Assembly: GCA_021789565.1 (NCBI GenBank)
Contig: JAJYJL010000697.1
Span: 1-5,375 of the forward strand
From: Acidobacteriota bacterium
GTDB lineage: Bacteria > Acidobacteriota > Terriglobia > UBA7540
Direction of reading: 5' to 3'
Length of the DNA: 5,375 nt
Shown here: piece after piece, positions 1 to 5,375 of the stretch
How positions within the stretch are numbered: the stretch's first letter is position 1
Layout: each line of letters starts with the position of its first letter
Position numbers and translations under genes: made by a program
The notes under the pieces: model-generated
Seen by the model: only the letters and a program-made list of their open reading frames with translations
The model's database searches: none
Told to the model about the DNA's origin: nothing

Positions 1-358
1 CGGTGTAGGTCAGGTAGCTGGGCTTCTCTGGGGGCGCTTCTTCTTTCTTCTGTCCCTGGCCGTTCTGGTTCTGATTCTGGTTTCCAGACATCCCCTGGTT
101 CTGATTCCCGTTTTGACTCTGCCCCTGGCTGTCGTTGCCCTGTTGCTGGCTGCTCTCCTGTGGCTTGGGAGCGGGGGGATACACATATTGAGTGGCAGAA
201 CCTCCATCCTGATACGCGCCTGAAGAGCGATCAAGGATTTGCTGCCGGGAGCCGGGAACAGGACTATTCGCAACGCTCGCGCTCTGTCCCTGAGTCAGCG
301 TCGTCAGGGCAAGGAAAGAAACAGCAACAAGACACATAAGCCAAAGTCGATGTGACAT
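1..358 (-). CDS. Exported Gln/Asn-rich protein, N-terminal part (function unknown)
   Basis: The minus-strand frame is open from an ATG at 358 to the left edge, giving 119 codons with no stop, so the gene is cut by the window. The product begins MSHRLWLMCLVAVSFLALTT, a clear signal peptide: one basic residue, a hydrophobic core at about residues 5-21, then a small/polar region (TQGQSASVA) where cleavage is likely. Residues about 30-65 are an ordinary soluble segment. Residues about 67-101 are almost entirely Q, N, G and S (for example QNQNQNGQGQ), followed by a charged, Pro-containing stretch (KKEEAPPEKP) leading into SYLTYT. This looks like an exported or outer-membrane protein with a flexible low-complexity linker before a domain outside the window. 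The start at 358 is chosen because GGAG (366-369) lies 7 bases upstream. An in-frame ATG at 364 is only 1 base from it. I recognise no family, so the function is left open. It is transcribed divergently from the efflux operon. Confidence 0.72.
   Translation of the reverse strand, partial: MSHRLWLMCLVAVSFLALTTLTQGQSASVANSPVPGSRQQILDRSSGAYQDGGSATQYVYPPAPKPQESSQQQGNDSQGQSQNGNQNQGMSGNQNQNQNGQGQKKEEAPPEKPSYLTYT
65..107. repeat. Short direct repeat inside the Q/N-rich coding segment
   Basis: The 13-base sequence CTGGTTCTGATTC occurs at 65-77 and again at 95-107, 30 bases apart and so in the same reading frame. On the coding (minus) strand each copy contributes to an NQNQ-type peptide. It probably reflects expansion of the low-complexity linker by duplication or slippage and need not be a regulatory element. 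Confidence 0.55.
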
Positions 359-369
359 ATTCATTCTCC

Positions 370-383
370 ATTCCTCAAGGAAT
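370..383. repeat. 6-bp inverted repeat just upstream of the minus-strand gene
   Basis: ATTCCT (370-375) and AGGAAT (378-383) are exact reverse complements separated by two bases (CA). A two-base loop is too tight for a good RNA hairpin, so a DNA-binding site is the likelier reading if it is functional. It lies just before the ribosome-binding site of the exported-protein gene and overlaps the end of a weak candidate -10 box. The arms are short enough that chance is a real alternative. Confidence 0.35.
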
Positions 384-410
384 CGTATTTCTCCCCTCCA
401 CATGAAACAA
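382..410 (-). promoter_or_regulatory. Weak candidate promoter for the minus-strand exported protein
   Basis: On the minus strand, TTGTTT (410-405) is followed after exactly 17 bases by TACGAT (387-382). The -10 box matches the sigma-70 consensus at four of six positions and the -35 at three of six. Transcription would start about 15-20 bases before the ATG at 358. The spacing is ideal but the boxes are poor. A promoter further upstream, for example near the TATTAT on the minus strand around 635-642, is equally possible and would give a long structured leader. Confidence 0.22.
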
Positions 411-441
411 CGGCGTACAGAAAGGAACAGCCAGGTCTGAC

Positions 442-470
442 AGGCTTCCCCTGCGATGGGGGAAAAGCCT
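442..470. other. Hairpin-forming sequence, 10 bp with a two-base bulge
   Basis: AGGCTT (442-447) pairs with AAGCCT (465-470), and CCCC (448-451) pairs with GGGG (459-462). Two unpaired A residues (463-464) and a 7-base loop complete the structure. No T tract follows on either strand, so it does not look like an intrinsic terminator. On the minus strand it would fall in the leader of the exported-protein gene if transcription starts far upstream, about 85-110 bases before that start codon. Its function is unknown. Confidence 0.4.
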
Positions 471-522
471 ATACCTCTCGCCAGATCAGCGATCTCGCCT
501 GCCGGACAGCTTCCCTTACCTT

Positions 523-566
523 TGCCCGGCACCCGCGCTGTTTTCCCCCCGGCGCAACCCCGGGCA
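523..566. other. Long-loop 7-bp GC-rich inverted repeat
   Basis: TGCCCGG (523-529) is the exact reverse complement of CCGGGCA (560-566), separated by 30 bases. The loop is itself GC-rich and includes a run of six C (545-550). In so GC-rich a stretch a 7-bp match is not rare. It may be part of a folded transcript leader, or nothing. Confidence 0.25.
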
Positions 567-924
567 CGGACCTGAACCCCCGAACAGGAACACCCGGAAC
601 TGGCGTCCCCTTCGCACTACCTGCAACGCCTCCCAATAATATCACGGAATTTTGCGGGTCTTCGAAACACTTAGGCGCCGAGTTCCTTTGTAACCCCCTT
701 CCAATCCCCGGGTGCCGCGGCGCTCAATTTTCCGGCAAGCTCCAAGCGCAATCCATCTTTTCCATTGAATTGATGTAACAGGAGTTAGCCACCTACAGCC
801 CTCCCCGCCAAAGCTGGTCTATTGCCCTCAGGGCCGGCGTTCCGTCGAGTTTCTTTTCGGGGCTCTGGAACCCGCAGTTTCCCGGGAATGTCACCTTCGC
901 CAGAGAGGGCGCTCACAAAAAATC

Positions 925-958
925 TTGACAATATTCGTATTATAGATAATTCTATAAT
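925..958 (+). promoter_or_regulatory. Promoter of the repressor/efflux operon
   Basis: A perfect sigma-70 -35 box, TTGACA, sits at 925-930 in an abrupt AT-rich island. A perfect -10 box, TATAAT, sits at 953-958, but the spacer between them is 22 bases, longer than the usual 16-18. A shorter-spaced alternative is GATAAT at 945-950 (14-base spacer). No good hexamer lies at 17 bases. Either choice puts the start of transcription close to the ribosome-binding site, so the leader is very short. The -10 region is embedded in the inverted repeat described next, fitting control by steric block. The location is convincing; the exact -10 is not. Confidence 0.55.
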
Positions 959-960
959 AC
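937..960. promoter_or_regulatory. Probable operator: perfect 10-bp inverted repeat for the ArsR-type repressor
   Basis: GTATTATAGA (937-946) and TCTATAATAC (951-960) are exact reverse complements around the four bases TAAT. ArsR/SmtB family repressors bind as dimers to AT-rich inverted repeats of about this size, typically overlapping the promoter of their own operon. Here the repeat covers both candidate -10 boxes and ends 2 bases before the Shine-Dalgarno of the repressor gene. Bound protein would exclude RNA polymerase. Position and symmetry are seen directly; binding by the adjacent gene product is inferred. Confidence 0.68.
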
Positions 961-962
961 TA

Positions 963-968
963 GAGGAG
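963..968 (+). promoter_or_regulatory. Ribosome-binding site that fixes the repressor start
   Basis: GAGGAG lies 6 bases before the ATG at 975, a near-ideal Shine-Dalgarno. It settles the start at 975 against an in-frame ATG at 822, which lacks such a site and would place the promoter and operator inside the coding sequence. Confidence 0.8.
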
Positions 969-974
969 AATTTT

Positions 975-1352
975 ATGGCAGGGCAATCACGGCGTTCGGC
1001 TTCACTCGAGAAAGACCTCTACCGGCGCCATGCGGATTTCTGCAAGGTCATTTCTCATCCCACCCGTCTGCAGATTATTGACATCCTGCACGACGGCGAA
1101 ATGTCAGTTACCGATCTTGCCACGCGTCTCCAGGTCACGGTGGGCAATCTCTCCCAACACCTCAACCTGATGAGGCAACGGCGAGTGCTGGATTCACACA
1201 AGCAGGGCAACAGCGTCATTTACCGGCTGGCCAATCCCAAAATGATCAAAGCATGCTGTCTGATCCGCGAAATCCTGTTTGAGCAAATGCAGCAGGAGAC
1301 AAGCCTGCTCAAGCAGATGGACCGCTCACATGCTTTTGAGGAAAGGTCGTAA
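975..1352 (+). CDS. ArsR/SmtB-family winged-helix repressor of the efflux operon
   Basis: The gene encodes 125 residues, normal for the family. SHPTRLQIIDIL (27-38) is the hallmark helix-2 segment. Residues 44-68 form the helix-turn-helix, with the recognition helix at about TVGNLSQHLNLM (55-66). Residues 73-85 form the beta wing ending in VIYRL. A long amphipathic helix follows at about 88-118 and should build the dimer interface. The classical ArsR ELCVCDL metal box is absent: the equivalent helix reads MSVTDLATRL, without cysteine. Cysteines occur only at 23 (first helix) and at 94 and 95 (last helix). These two helices pack together in family structures, so a thiol or metalloid sensor there is possible. 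Residue 35 is Asp, about where I recall BigR/SqrR persulfide sensors having one of their two cysteines, which argues against that subtype. The gene leads the operon and overlaps the next gene by one base (TAATG). Autorepression through the inverted repeat at 937-960 is inferred. Confidence 0.9.
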   Translation: MAGQSRRSASLEKDLYRRHADFCKVISHPTRLQIIDILHDGEMSVTDLATRLQVTVGNLSQHLNLMRQRRVLDSHKQGNSVIYRLANPKMIKACCLIREILFEQMQQETSLLKQMDRSHAFEERS

Positions 1353-2857
1353 TGCGGCAAGCCTGCGAACAAAGCCAGGTGACCATGATCACCGCCCTTC
1401 ATCGAACACCGTTCGAGAATATGAGCATGCAATTCGCCAATTTCTTGGGCCAACTCCCCGGATTCCTGCGGTCCGTTGCGGCCGCAGGCGGCCTTGCGAT
1501 ATTGCCCATTCTCCTGGCCTTGCTTTTCGGGCCTTCCCTGCGGGCGCAAGGAAAAGCTCCTGCCCCCACCGGCCCGGTGAGTCTGGAGGAGGCGGTCAAT
1601 ATTGCACTAAAGAACAATCCCACGGTCCAGGCCGCTGCTGCTTACGCAGACGCGGCGCAGCACGCCATTGATACGGCCAAGGCTGGCTACCTGCCTCAAC
1701 TGAATTTCTCGGAAGGCGTTACGCGCGGGAACAATCCTGTTTACGTCTTCGGCACCCTGCTGACGCAACAACAGTTTACTGCTGCTAATTTCGATCTTGG
1801 ATTTTTGAACACTCCTCCGGCGGTCGATAATTTCCGCACGCAGTTTTCCGCCTCCGTGCCGCTCTACGATTTTGGACGGACCTCCGGCAGGGTCAGGAAT
1901 GCCCGCCTTCAGGCCCAGAGCGTCCGGCAAGTTACCAACCGCACCGAGCAGAGCGTGGTCTTTGAAGTGATCAATGCCTACCTGAACGGACTTCTTGCCC
2001 GCGAACAGGTGCGGGTGGCGCAATCGGCCGTGGCCATGGCGCAGGCGGACCTCGACCGGGCCCACGCCCGCGAGCAACAGGGCCTCGTTGTTGCCTCTGA
2101 CGTGCTGAGCGCGCAGGCACAACTGGCCCAGTCCAAAGAGAATCTGATTCGAGCTCAAAACGCCGTGGCCATCTCCCAGGCGGCGCTCAACGTAGCCATG
2201 GGCGCACCCGAAGATGCTTCGACCCAGACCCAGGGCAAACTCGCGCCGGTGAAAGTCGCTGTAGGAGACCTTGCCAGTCTGCAGCAGCAGGCGCTCAAGC
2301 AGCGCCCTGATTACCATGAAGCTCAACTCCAGGCGGAACGGGCCGGGAACTCCGTGTCGCTGGCCAGGAAAGAATTCCTTCCCCGCATCGACATGATGGG
2401 TTCATGGGAACAGGACAATCAGGCGTTTGCCGCTCGAGGCGGCAACAACTGGATTGCAGGCGCCACTCTAACCTTCAACATTTTTAACGGCGGCGCCCGG
2501 CGGGCACAAATCGCCGAGTCCCGGGCCTATGAGCGCCAGGCGGAAGCCCTGCGCCGCCAGATGGAGTCGGTAGTGCGCCTGCAGGTCCGTGAGGCTTTTC
2601 TGAATCTGAACGCCGCGCGCCAGCGGGTGGAAGTTTCACGCGATTCGGCCGCGCAGGCGGAAGAGAGCCTGCGAATCCTGCAAAACCGGTACGAGGCGGG
2701 TCTGGCAACCATAATGGACGTGCTGCGCGCGGAGACCATGCGCACCTCGGCACAGAACAACCATTTGAACGCGGTCTACGATTTTCGGCTGGCATTTGCC
2801 GCCCTAGAACTGGCCACAGGCAAACTTGGGCCCGCTTCACCGGCGGTGACACAGTAA
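1352..2857 (+). CDS. TolC-family outer-membrane efflux channel
   Basis: This 501-residue protein is the outer-membrane exit duct of the tripartite pump; TolC homologues act as trimers forming a barrel and a long periplasmic helical tunnel. The signal sequence has its hydrophobic core at about 44-60 and a likely cleavage after SLRA (62-65). The mature part shows the expected internal duplication. VSLEEAVNIALKNNP (76-90) opens repeat one. VPLYDFGRTSGR (169-180) matches LTFNIFNGGARR (373-384), and REQQGLVVASDVLSAQ (240-255) matches RYEAGLATIMDVLRAE (446-461). Long Ala/Gln/Arg-rich helices lie between. The start at 1352 overlaps the repressor stop (TAATG) and is preceded by GAGGAAAGG (1338-1346), suggesting translational coupling. 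It gives an unusually long stretch before the hydrophobic core, so initiation at 1385 (AGGTGA two bases upstream) or 1421 (residue 24) is possible. Family assignment is secure; substrate is not determined by this subunit. Confidence 0.93.
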   Translation: MRQACEQSQVTMITALHRTPFENMSMQFANFLGQLPGFLRSVAAAGGLAILPILLALLFGPSLRAQGKAPAPTGPVSLEEAVNIALKNNPTVQAAAAYADAAQHAIDTAKAGYLPQLNFSEGVTRGNNPVYVFGTLLTQQQFTAANFDLGFLNTPPAVDNFRTQFSASVPLYDFGRTSGRVRNARLQAQSVRQVTNRTEQSVVFEVINAYLNGLLAREQVRVAQSAVAMAQADLDRAHAREQQGLVVASDVLSAQAQLAQSKENLIRAQNAVAISQAALNVAMGAPEDASTQTQGKLAPVKVAVGDLASLQQQALKQRPDYHEAQLQAERAGNSVSLARKEFLPRIDMMGSWEQDNQAFAARGGNNWIAGATLTFNIFNGGARRAQIAESRAYERQAEALRRQMESVVRLQVREAFLNLNAARQRVEVSRDSAAQAEESLRILQNRYEAGLATIMDVLRAETMRTSAQNNHLNAVYDFRLAFAALELATGKLGPASPAVTQ

Positions 2858-2873
2858 CCATGCCTTAAAGCTC

Positions 2874-2878
2874 AGGAG
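2874..2878 (+). promoter_or_regulatory. Ribosome-binding site of the adaptor gene, with awkward spacing
   Basis: AGGAG is the only Shine-Dalgarno in the 32-base gap after the channel gene. It is 11 bases from the ATG at 2890 and only 2 bases from an in-frame TTG at 2881. Neither spacing is ideal. The ATG is preferred because a start there gives a compact lipoprotein signal (MKTQ start) and 2 bases is normally too close for initiation. Confidence 0.5.
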
Positions 2879-2889
2879 TTTTGCCGACC

Positions 2890-4041
2890 ATGAAAACACA
2901 AACCTATTTCCCATTTACGCTGGCCATGCTTGTCGCCGCGTTTCTCACTGCCTGCGGGTCAAAACAACAGGCCCAGGAACCTGCTCCGGCAGTGGTTTCA
3001 GGCGTAGCGGTCGTAACAGTCCATGCCCAGCCGACCCCCGATTATTACGAGGCCGTGGGGACCGTGAAGTCCGGGACAACCAGCGTGCTGGGCGCCGAAA
3101 TCAGCGGGACGGTGAGGAAAGTCTCGGTGAAAGAGGGCGACCGCGTCAGGCGCGGCCAGTTGCTCGCCGTGATTGACTCGCGCGTTCAGCGGGCGCAGCT
3201 TGAGGCGGCAGCCGCCGGCATCGAGGAAAGCGACCAGGGTTTGGCGGAAGTCAAGCAGGCGCTTCAGGCAGCCCAAGCCGATCGAAAGTTTGCCAAGGCA
3301 ACCTTCCTGCGTTACAAGGCCCTGCTGGCCAAAAAGTCGGTGAGCCGGCAGGAATACGACAACGCCGAGACACGTTACAAGGGTGCGGTGGCCAACGAAA
3401 TGGCCACCCAGGCAAAAATCAAACAGATGGAAGCCCGCCAGCGCCAGGCACAGGCCCAGCACAGCTCGGCGGCAACCGTGTTGAGCTATTCACGGATCGT
3501 TTCGCCCATTGACGGCGTAGTGACCGCAAAGTCCGTTGATGAAGGCACGCTGGTGATGCCCGGCACTCCCCTGATCACGGTTGAAGAAACCGGCCACTTC
3601 CAGTTGGATGCCAGTGTTCCGGAACGTCTTCTCGGCTTGATCCGCCTGGGAGAACAGGTCCCGGTCAAGCTGGGGTCCCAGCAGGCGGAGGGACGGGTCG
3701 TCGAAGTCGTTCCCGCAGCAGACCCTGCCACCAGGACCTTTGTGGCCAAAGTGGAGCTTCCTCGGGACTGTAACTGTCAGTCGGGGCAGTACGGTTCTGC
3801 AGACTTTGCGATCGGAACCGGGAACCGGCTGCTGGTTCCTTCCGATGCCCTGGTCCAGCGAGGCGAACTGGAAGGCCTGTTTGTTATCGATTCGAGAGGC
3901 GTTGCTTACTACCGGCTGGTCAAGACCGGGGAGACTTTCGGCAAGCAGATTGAGATTCTTTCCGGGCTTGAAGACGGTGAGCGTGTTGCCATCTCAAAGA
4001 TCGACCAACTGAGCGACGGAGCGCGGGTTCAAACCTCATGA
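2890..4041 (+). CDS. RND periplasmic adaptor (membrane fusion) lipoprotein
   Basis: This 383-residue adaptor bridges the inner-membrane pump and the TolC-type channel. It starts with a lipoprotein signal: MKTQ, a hydrophobic core, then lipobox LTAC with the lipidated Cys at 22. The adaptor domains follow in the usual order. The first lipoyl half is at about 70-97 ([20 protein letters not shown]), and an Ala/Gln/Lys-rich alpha-helical hairpin runs from about 98 to 200. The second lipoyl half is at about 202-231 ([15 protein letters not shown]). The beta-barrel spans about 235-310 ([20 protein letters not shown]), and a membrane-proximal domain runs from about 312 to the end ([19 protein letters not shown]). 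One oddity is Cys-Asn-Cys at 294-296, just before SGQYGSA, in the loop where AcrA-like proteins carry a Pro-Gly-Met-type motif and normally no cysteines. The gene follows the channel gene by 32 bases and overlaps the pump gene by four (ATGA), so translation is probably coupled. The family is certain; the specific substrate class is unknown. Confidence 0.93.
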   Translation: MKTQTYFPFTLAMLVAAFLTACGSKQQAQEPAPAVVSGVAVVTVHAQPTPDYYEAVGTVKSGTTSVLGAEISGTVRKVSVKEGDRVRRGQLLAVIDSRVQRAQLEAAAAGIEESDQGLAEVKQALQAAQADRKFAKATFLRYKALLAKKSVSRQEYDNAETRYKGAVANEMATQAKIKQMEARQRQAQAQHSSAATVLSYSRIVSPIDGVVTAKSVDEGTLVMPGTPLITVEETGHFQLDASVPERLLGLIRLGEQVPVKLGSQQAEGRVVEVVPAADPATRTFVAKVELPRDCNCQSGQYGSADFAIGTGNRLLVPSDALVQRGELEGLFVIDSRGVAYYRLVKTGETFGKQIEILSGLEDGERVAISKIDQLSDGARVQTS

Positions 4042-5375
4042 ACAACAGTAAAATCGGCGTCGCCGGCCGCGTCGCCCGCTACTTTATCAATTCGAAGCTT
4101 ACCCCTCTGCTGATGATATTCGCGGTCCTGCTGGGTGCGTTCGCCATCTACGAAACGCCCCGCGAGGAAGATCCGCAGATCGTCGTCCCTATGATGGACG
4201 TCTTTGTGGGGATGCCGGGCGCCAGCGCCAAAGAAGTGGAAAAGCGCGTGACGACGCCCATGGAACGGCTGATCTGGGAAATCCCCGGGGTCAAGTATGT
4301 CTACTCCATGTCTTATCCCGGCCAGAGCATGGTGATTGTCCGGTTCGAGGTGGGCGAAAACGAGGAAGATTCGATCGTCAAGCTTTACGACAAACTCTAT
4401 TCGAACTTCGACCTGATTCCTCCCGGCGCCACCAAACCGCTGATCAAGCCCCGAACCATTTACGACGTGCCCATCCTGGCGCTTACTTTCTGGAGCGACC
4501 GTTACGATGACTACCAGATCCGCCGGGTGGTTGCGGAAGTCCAGCGGCAAGTTCAGACCGTCCAGGACGTCTCCGTTACCAACATCCTGGGCGGGCAAAA
4601 GCGCGAGATTCGCGTCATGCTGAGCCCTGCCAGGATGGCGGCCCATGGCGTGGCCCCGGCGGCGATTGTGCCCATCCTGGGCATGACCAACCAGGAACTT
4701 CCCGCGGGTGAATTCGCTTCCGGCAACCGCGAGTACCAGGTGGAAACCGGCGACTTCCTTCGCACCGCCGATGACGTGGGCAAGGTGGTCATTGGGGTTT
4801 CGAACGGCCACGCGGTTTATCTTCGCGATGTTGCCACGGTCGAGGATGGACCGGCCGAACCCTCCAACTATGTTCTGTTCGGCTACGGGAAAGCAGGCGA
4901 AAAGCAGCGCCGCAGCGCCACGGGCGAATTCCCTGCCGTCACGCTGTCCGTATCCAAACTCAAAGGGACGAACGCCGTCACCACGGCAGATGAAGTCCTC
5001 AAGATGGCCAACGAGTTGAAGGGCAACGTGATTCCCCAGGACGTTCACCTTACCGTCACACGGAATTACGGCCGTTCGGCGGAAGAGAAATCCAATGACT
5101 TGCTGGAACACTTGCTGATTGCGACACTTTCCGTCACATTGCTCATCGCGCTCGCTCTCGGCTGGCGGCCTTCCATCGTGGTGCTGGCGGCTGTGCCGGG
5201 CACCCTTGCCCTCGCTCTGTTCGTCTTCTACATCTACGGGTACACGCTGAACCGCGTCACCCTTTTTGCCCTGATCTTTTCCATCGGTATTCTCGTGGAC
5301 GACGCCATTGTTGTGGTCGAAAACATCGCACGCCACTTCCATCTGCCGCAGAACAAGGGACGTCCCCTGGCCGAC
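4038..5375 (+). CDS. RND-family efflux pump, inner-membrane subunit, N-terminal 446 residues
   Basis: This is the proton-driven pump of the system. The frame is open to the right edge: 446 codons of a gene that in the RND family usually encodes about 1000-1100 residues. TM1 is at about 21-39. The first half of the porter domain follows, with [16 protein letters not shown] (40-55), [20 protein letters not shown] (60-79) and [16 protein letters not shown] (82-97). TM2 (about 357-375), TM3 (about 378-401) and TM4 (about 405-428) complete the visible part. TM4 contains [14 protein letters not shown] (417-430). Asp421-Asp422 corresponds to the Asp407-Asp408 proton-relay pair of AcrB. Metal pumps of the CzcA/CusA type have, as I recall, Asp-Gly at this point, so this looks like an HAE-type (drug or hydrophobe) pump. 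A polar, charged stretch at about 282-297 may be a small insertion. The ATG overlaps the adaptor stop by four bases (ATGA). No separate strong Shine-Dalgarno is visible, consistent with coupling. Confidence 0.94.
   Translation, partial: MNNSKIGVAGRVARYFINSKLTPLLMIFAVLLGAFAIYETPREEDPQIVVPMMDVFVGMPGASAKEVEKRVTTPMERLIWEIPGVKYVYSMSYPGQSMVIVRFEVGENEEDSIVKLYDKLYSNFDLIPPGATKPLIKPRTIYDVPILALTFWSDRYDDYQIRRVVAEVQRQVQTVQDVSVTNILGGQKREIRVMLSPARMAAHGVAPAAIVPILGMTNQELPAGEFASGNREYQVETGDFLRTADDVGKVVIGVSNGHAVYLRDVATVEDGPAEPSNYVLFGYGKAGEKQRRSATGEFPAVTLSVSKLKGTNAVTTADEVLKMANELKGNVIPQDVHLTVTRNYGRSAEEKSNDLLEHLLIATLSVTLLIALALGWRPSIVVLAAVPGTLALALFVFYIYGYTLNRVTLFALIFSIGILVDDAIVVVENIARHFHLPQNKGRPLAD

Larger units (their letters stand above)
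411..924. other. Divergent intergenic region, no convincing gene
   Basis: About 500 bases lie between the exported-protein gene and the operon promoter. No frame here has a plausible start, ribosome-binding site and protein-like sequence. The open frame that enters the repressor gene from 822 encodes a low-quality, Ser/Arg/Pro-rich extension with no ribosome-binding site and runs through the promoter, so it is non-coding. The left half (about 440-600) is GC-rich with stem-forming potential, listed separately. The right part (about 620-920) shows nothing I can assign. I checked by eye for tRNA-like elements and for SRP RNA, cobalamin, c-di-GMP and TPP riboswitch landmarks and found no match on either strand. 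Confidence 0.5.

Noticed and set aside
10..273. An 87-codon minus-strand open frame at the left end
   Set aside because: It is out of frame with the signal-peptide-bearing gene that starts at 358, and its Arg/Thr-rich translation is what a shifted reading of the Q/N-rich segment gives.
442..470. Intrinsic terminator at the hairpin
   Set aside because: There is no T tract after the stem on either strand, and no gene ends nearby: the flanking genes point away from this region.
421..600. Riboswitch or SRP-type RNA on the minus strand, suggested by strings such as GTCAGACCTGG and GGTTCAGGTCCG
   Set aside because: The fragments resemble parts of cobalamin-box or SRP RNA motifs, but the other required conserved elements are missing or in the wrong order.
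822..974. A 51-residue N-terminal extension of the repressor from the ATG at 822
   Set aside because: It would run the coding sequence through the -35 box and operator, lacks a Shine-Dalgarno, and has no family homology by eye. The ATG at 975 has a near-ideal site.
1607..2326. A 239-codon minus-strand open frame inside the TolC-family gene
   Set aside because: It is opposite the channel gene, whose duplicated TolC motifs are unambiguous, and its translation shows no family features and no plausible ribosome-binding site.
2860..2868. Two-codon minimal frame (ATG CCT TAA) between the channel and adaptor genes
   Set aside because: Such start-stop elements can act in leaders, but there is no ribosome-binding site for it and a chance occurrence is very likely.
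4029..5342. A 437-codon open frame antisense to the RND pump gene
   Set aside because: It lies entirely opposite a secure coding sequence with strong RND motifs. Its product is rich in His, Asp, Gly and Arg with no domain or signal, as expected from the complement of GC-biased codons.

Overview
The window holds the 5' end of a divergent secreted-protein gene, a long GC-rich intergenic region, and a four-gene operon for a three-part RND efflux pump led by its own ArsR-family repressor. The TolC-type channel, lipoprotein adaptor and RND pump show a Gram-negative (diderm) bacterium. The GC-rich coding sequence, signal peptides ending in -AQ/-QG and a Q/N-rich exported protein would fit an acidobacterium or deltaproteobacterium-like soil or sediment organism. 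That placement is only an impression from composition and style.

Layout: (1) Bases 1-358, minus strand: N-terminal part of an exported protein with a signal peptide and a Gln/Asn/Gly-rich segment, running off the left edge. (2) Bases 359-974: a 616-base divergent intergenic region with two notable stem-forming stretches and no convincing gene. At its right end is an AT-rich island with a TTGACA box, a perfect 10-bp inverted repeat and a good Shine-Dalgarno. (3) 975-1352: ArsR/SmtB-type winged-helix repressor. (4) 1352-2857: TolC-family outer-membrane channel. (5) 2890-4041: periplasmic adaptor (membrane fusion) lipoprotein. (6) 4038 to the right edge: N-terminal 446 residues of an RND inner-membrane pump.

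The four plus-strand genes are packed tightly (1-base overlap, 32-base gap, 4-base overlap) with no visible terminator between them, so they very probably form one transcript. The inferred logic is that the repressor binds the inverted repeat over its own promoter, shuts off the whole operon, and releases when it senses an inducer. Pump, adaptor and channel then assemble across both membranes and expel a substrate. The pump carries the Asp-Asp signature in TM4 seen in drug/hydrophobe (HAE-type) RND pumps, not the Asp-Gly form I associate with CzcA/CusA-type metal pumps. The repressor lacks the classical ArsR metal box but has a Cys-Cys pair in its last helix. The inducer and substrate therefore cannot be read directly from the sequence, and this mismatch is the most interesting feature of the window. 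All components belong to known families; I see no evidence of a wholly new system.
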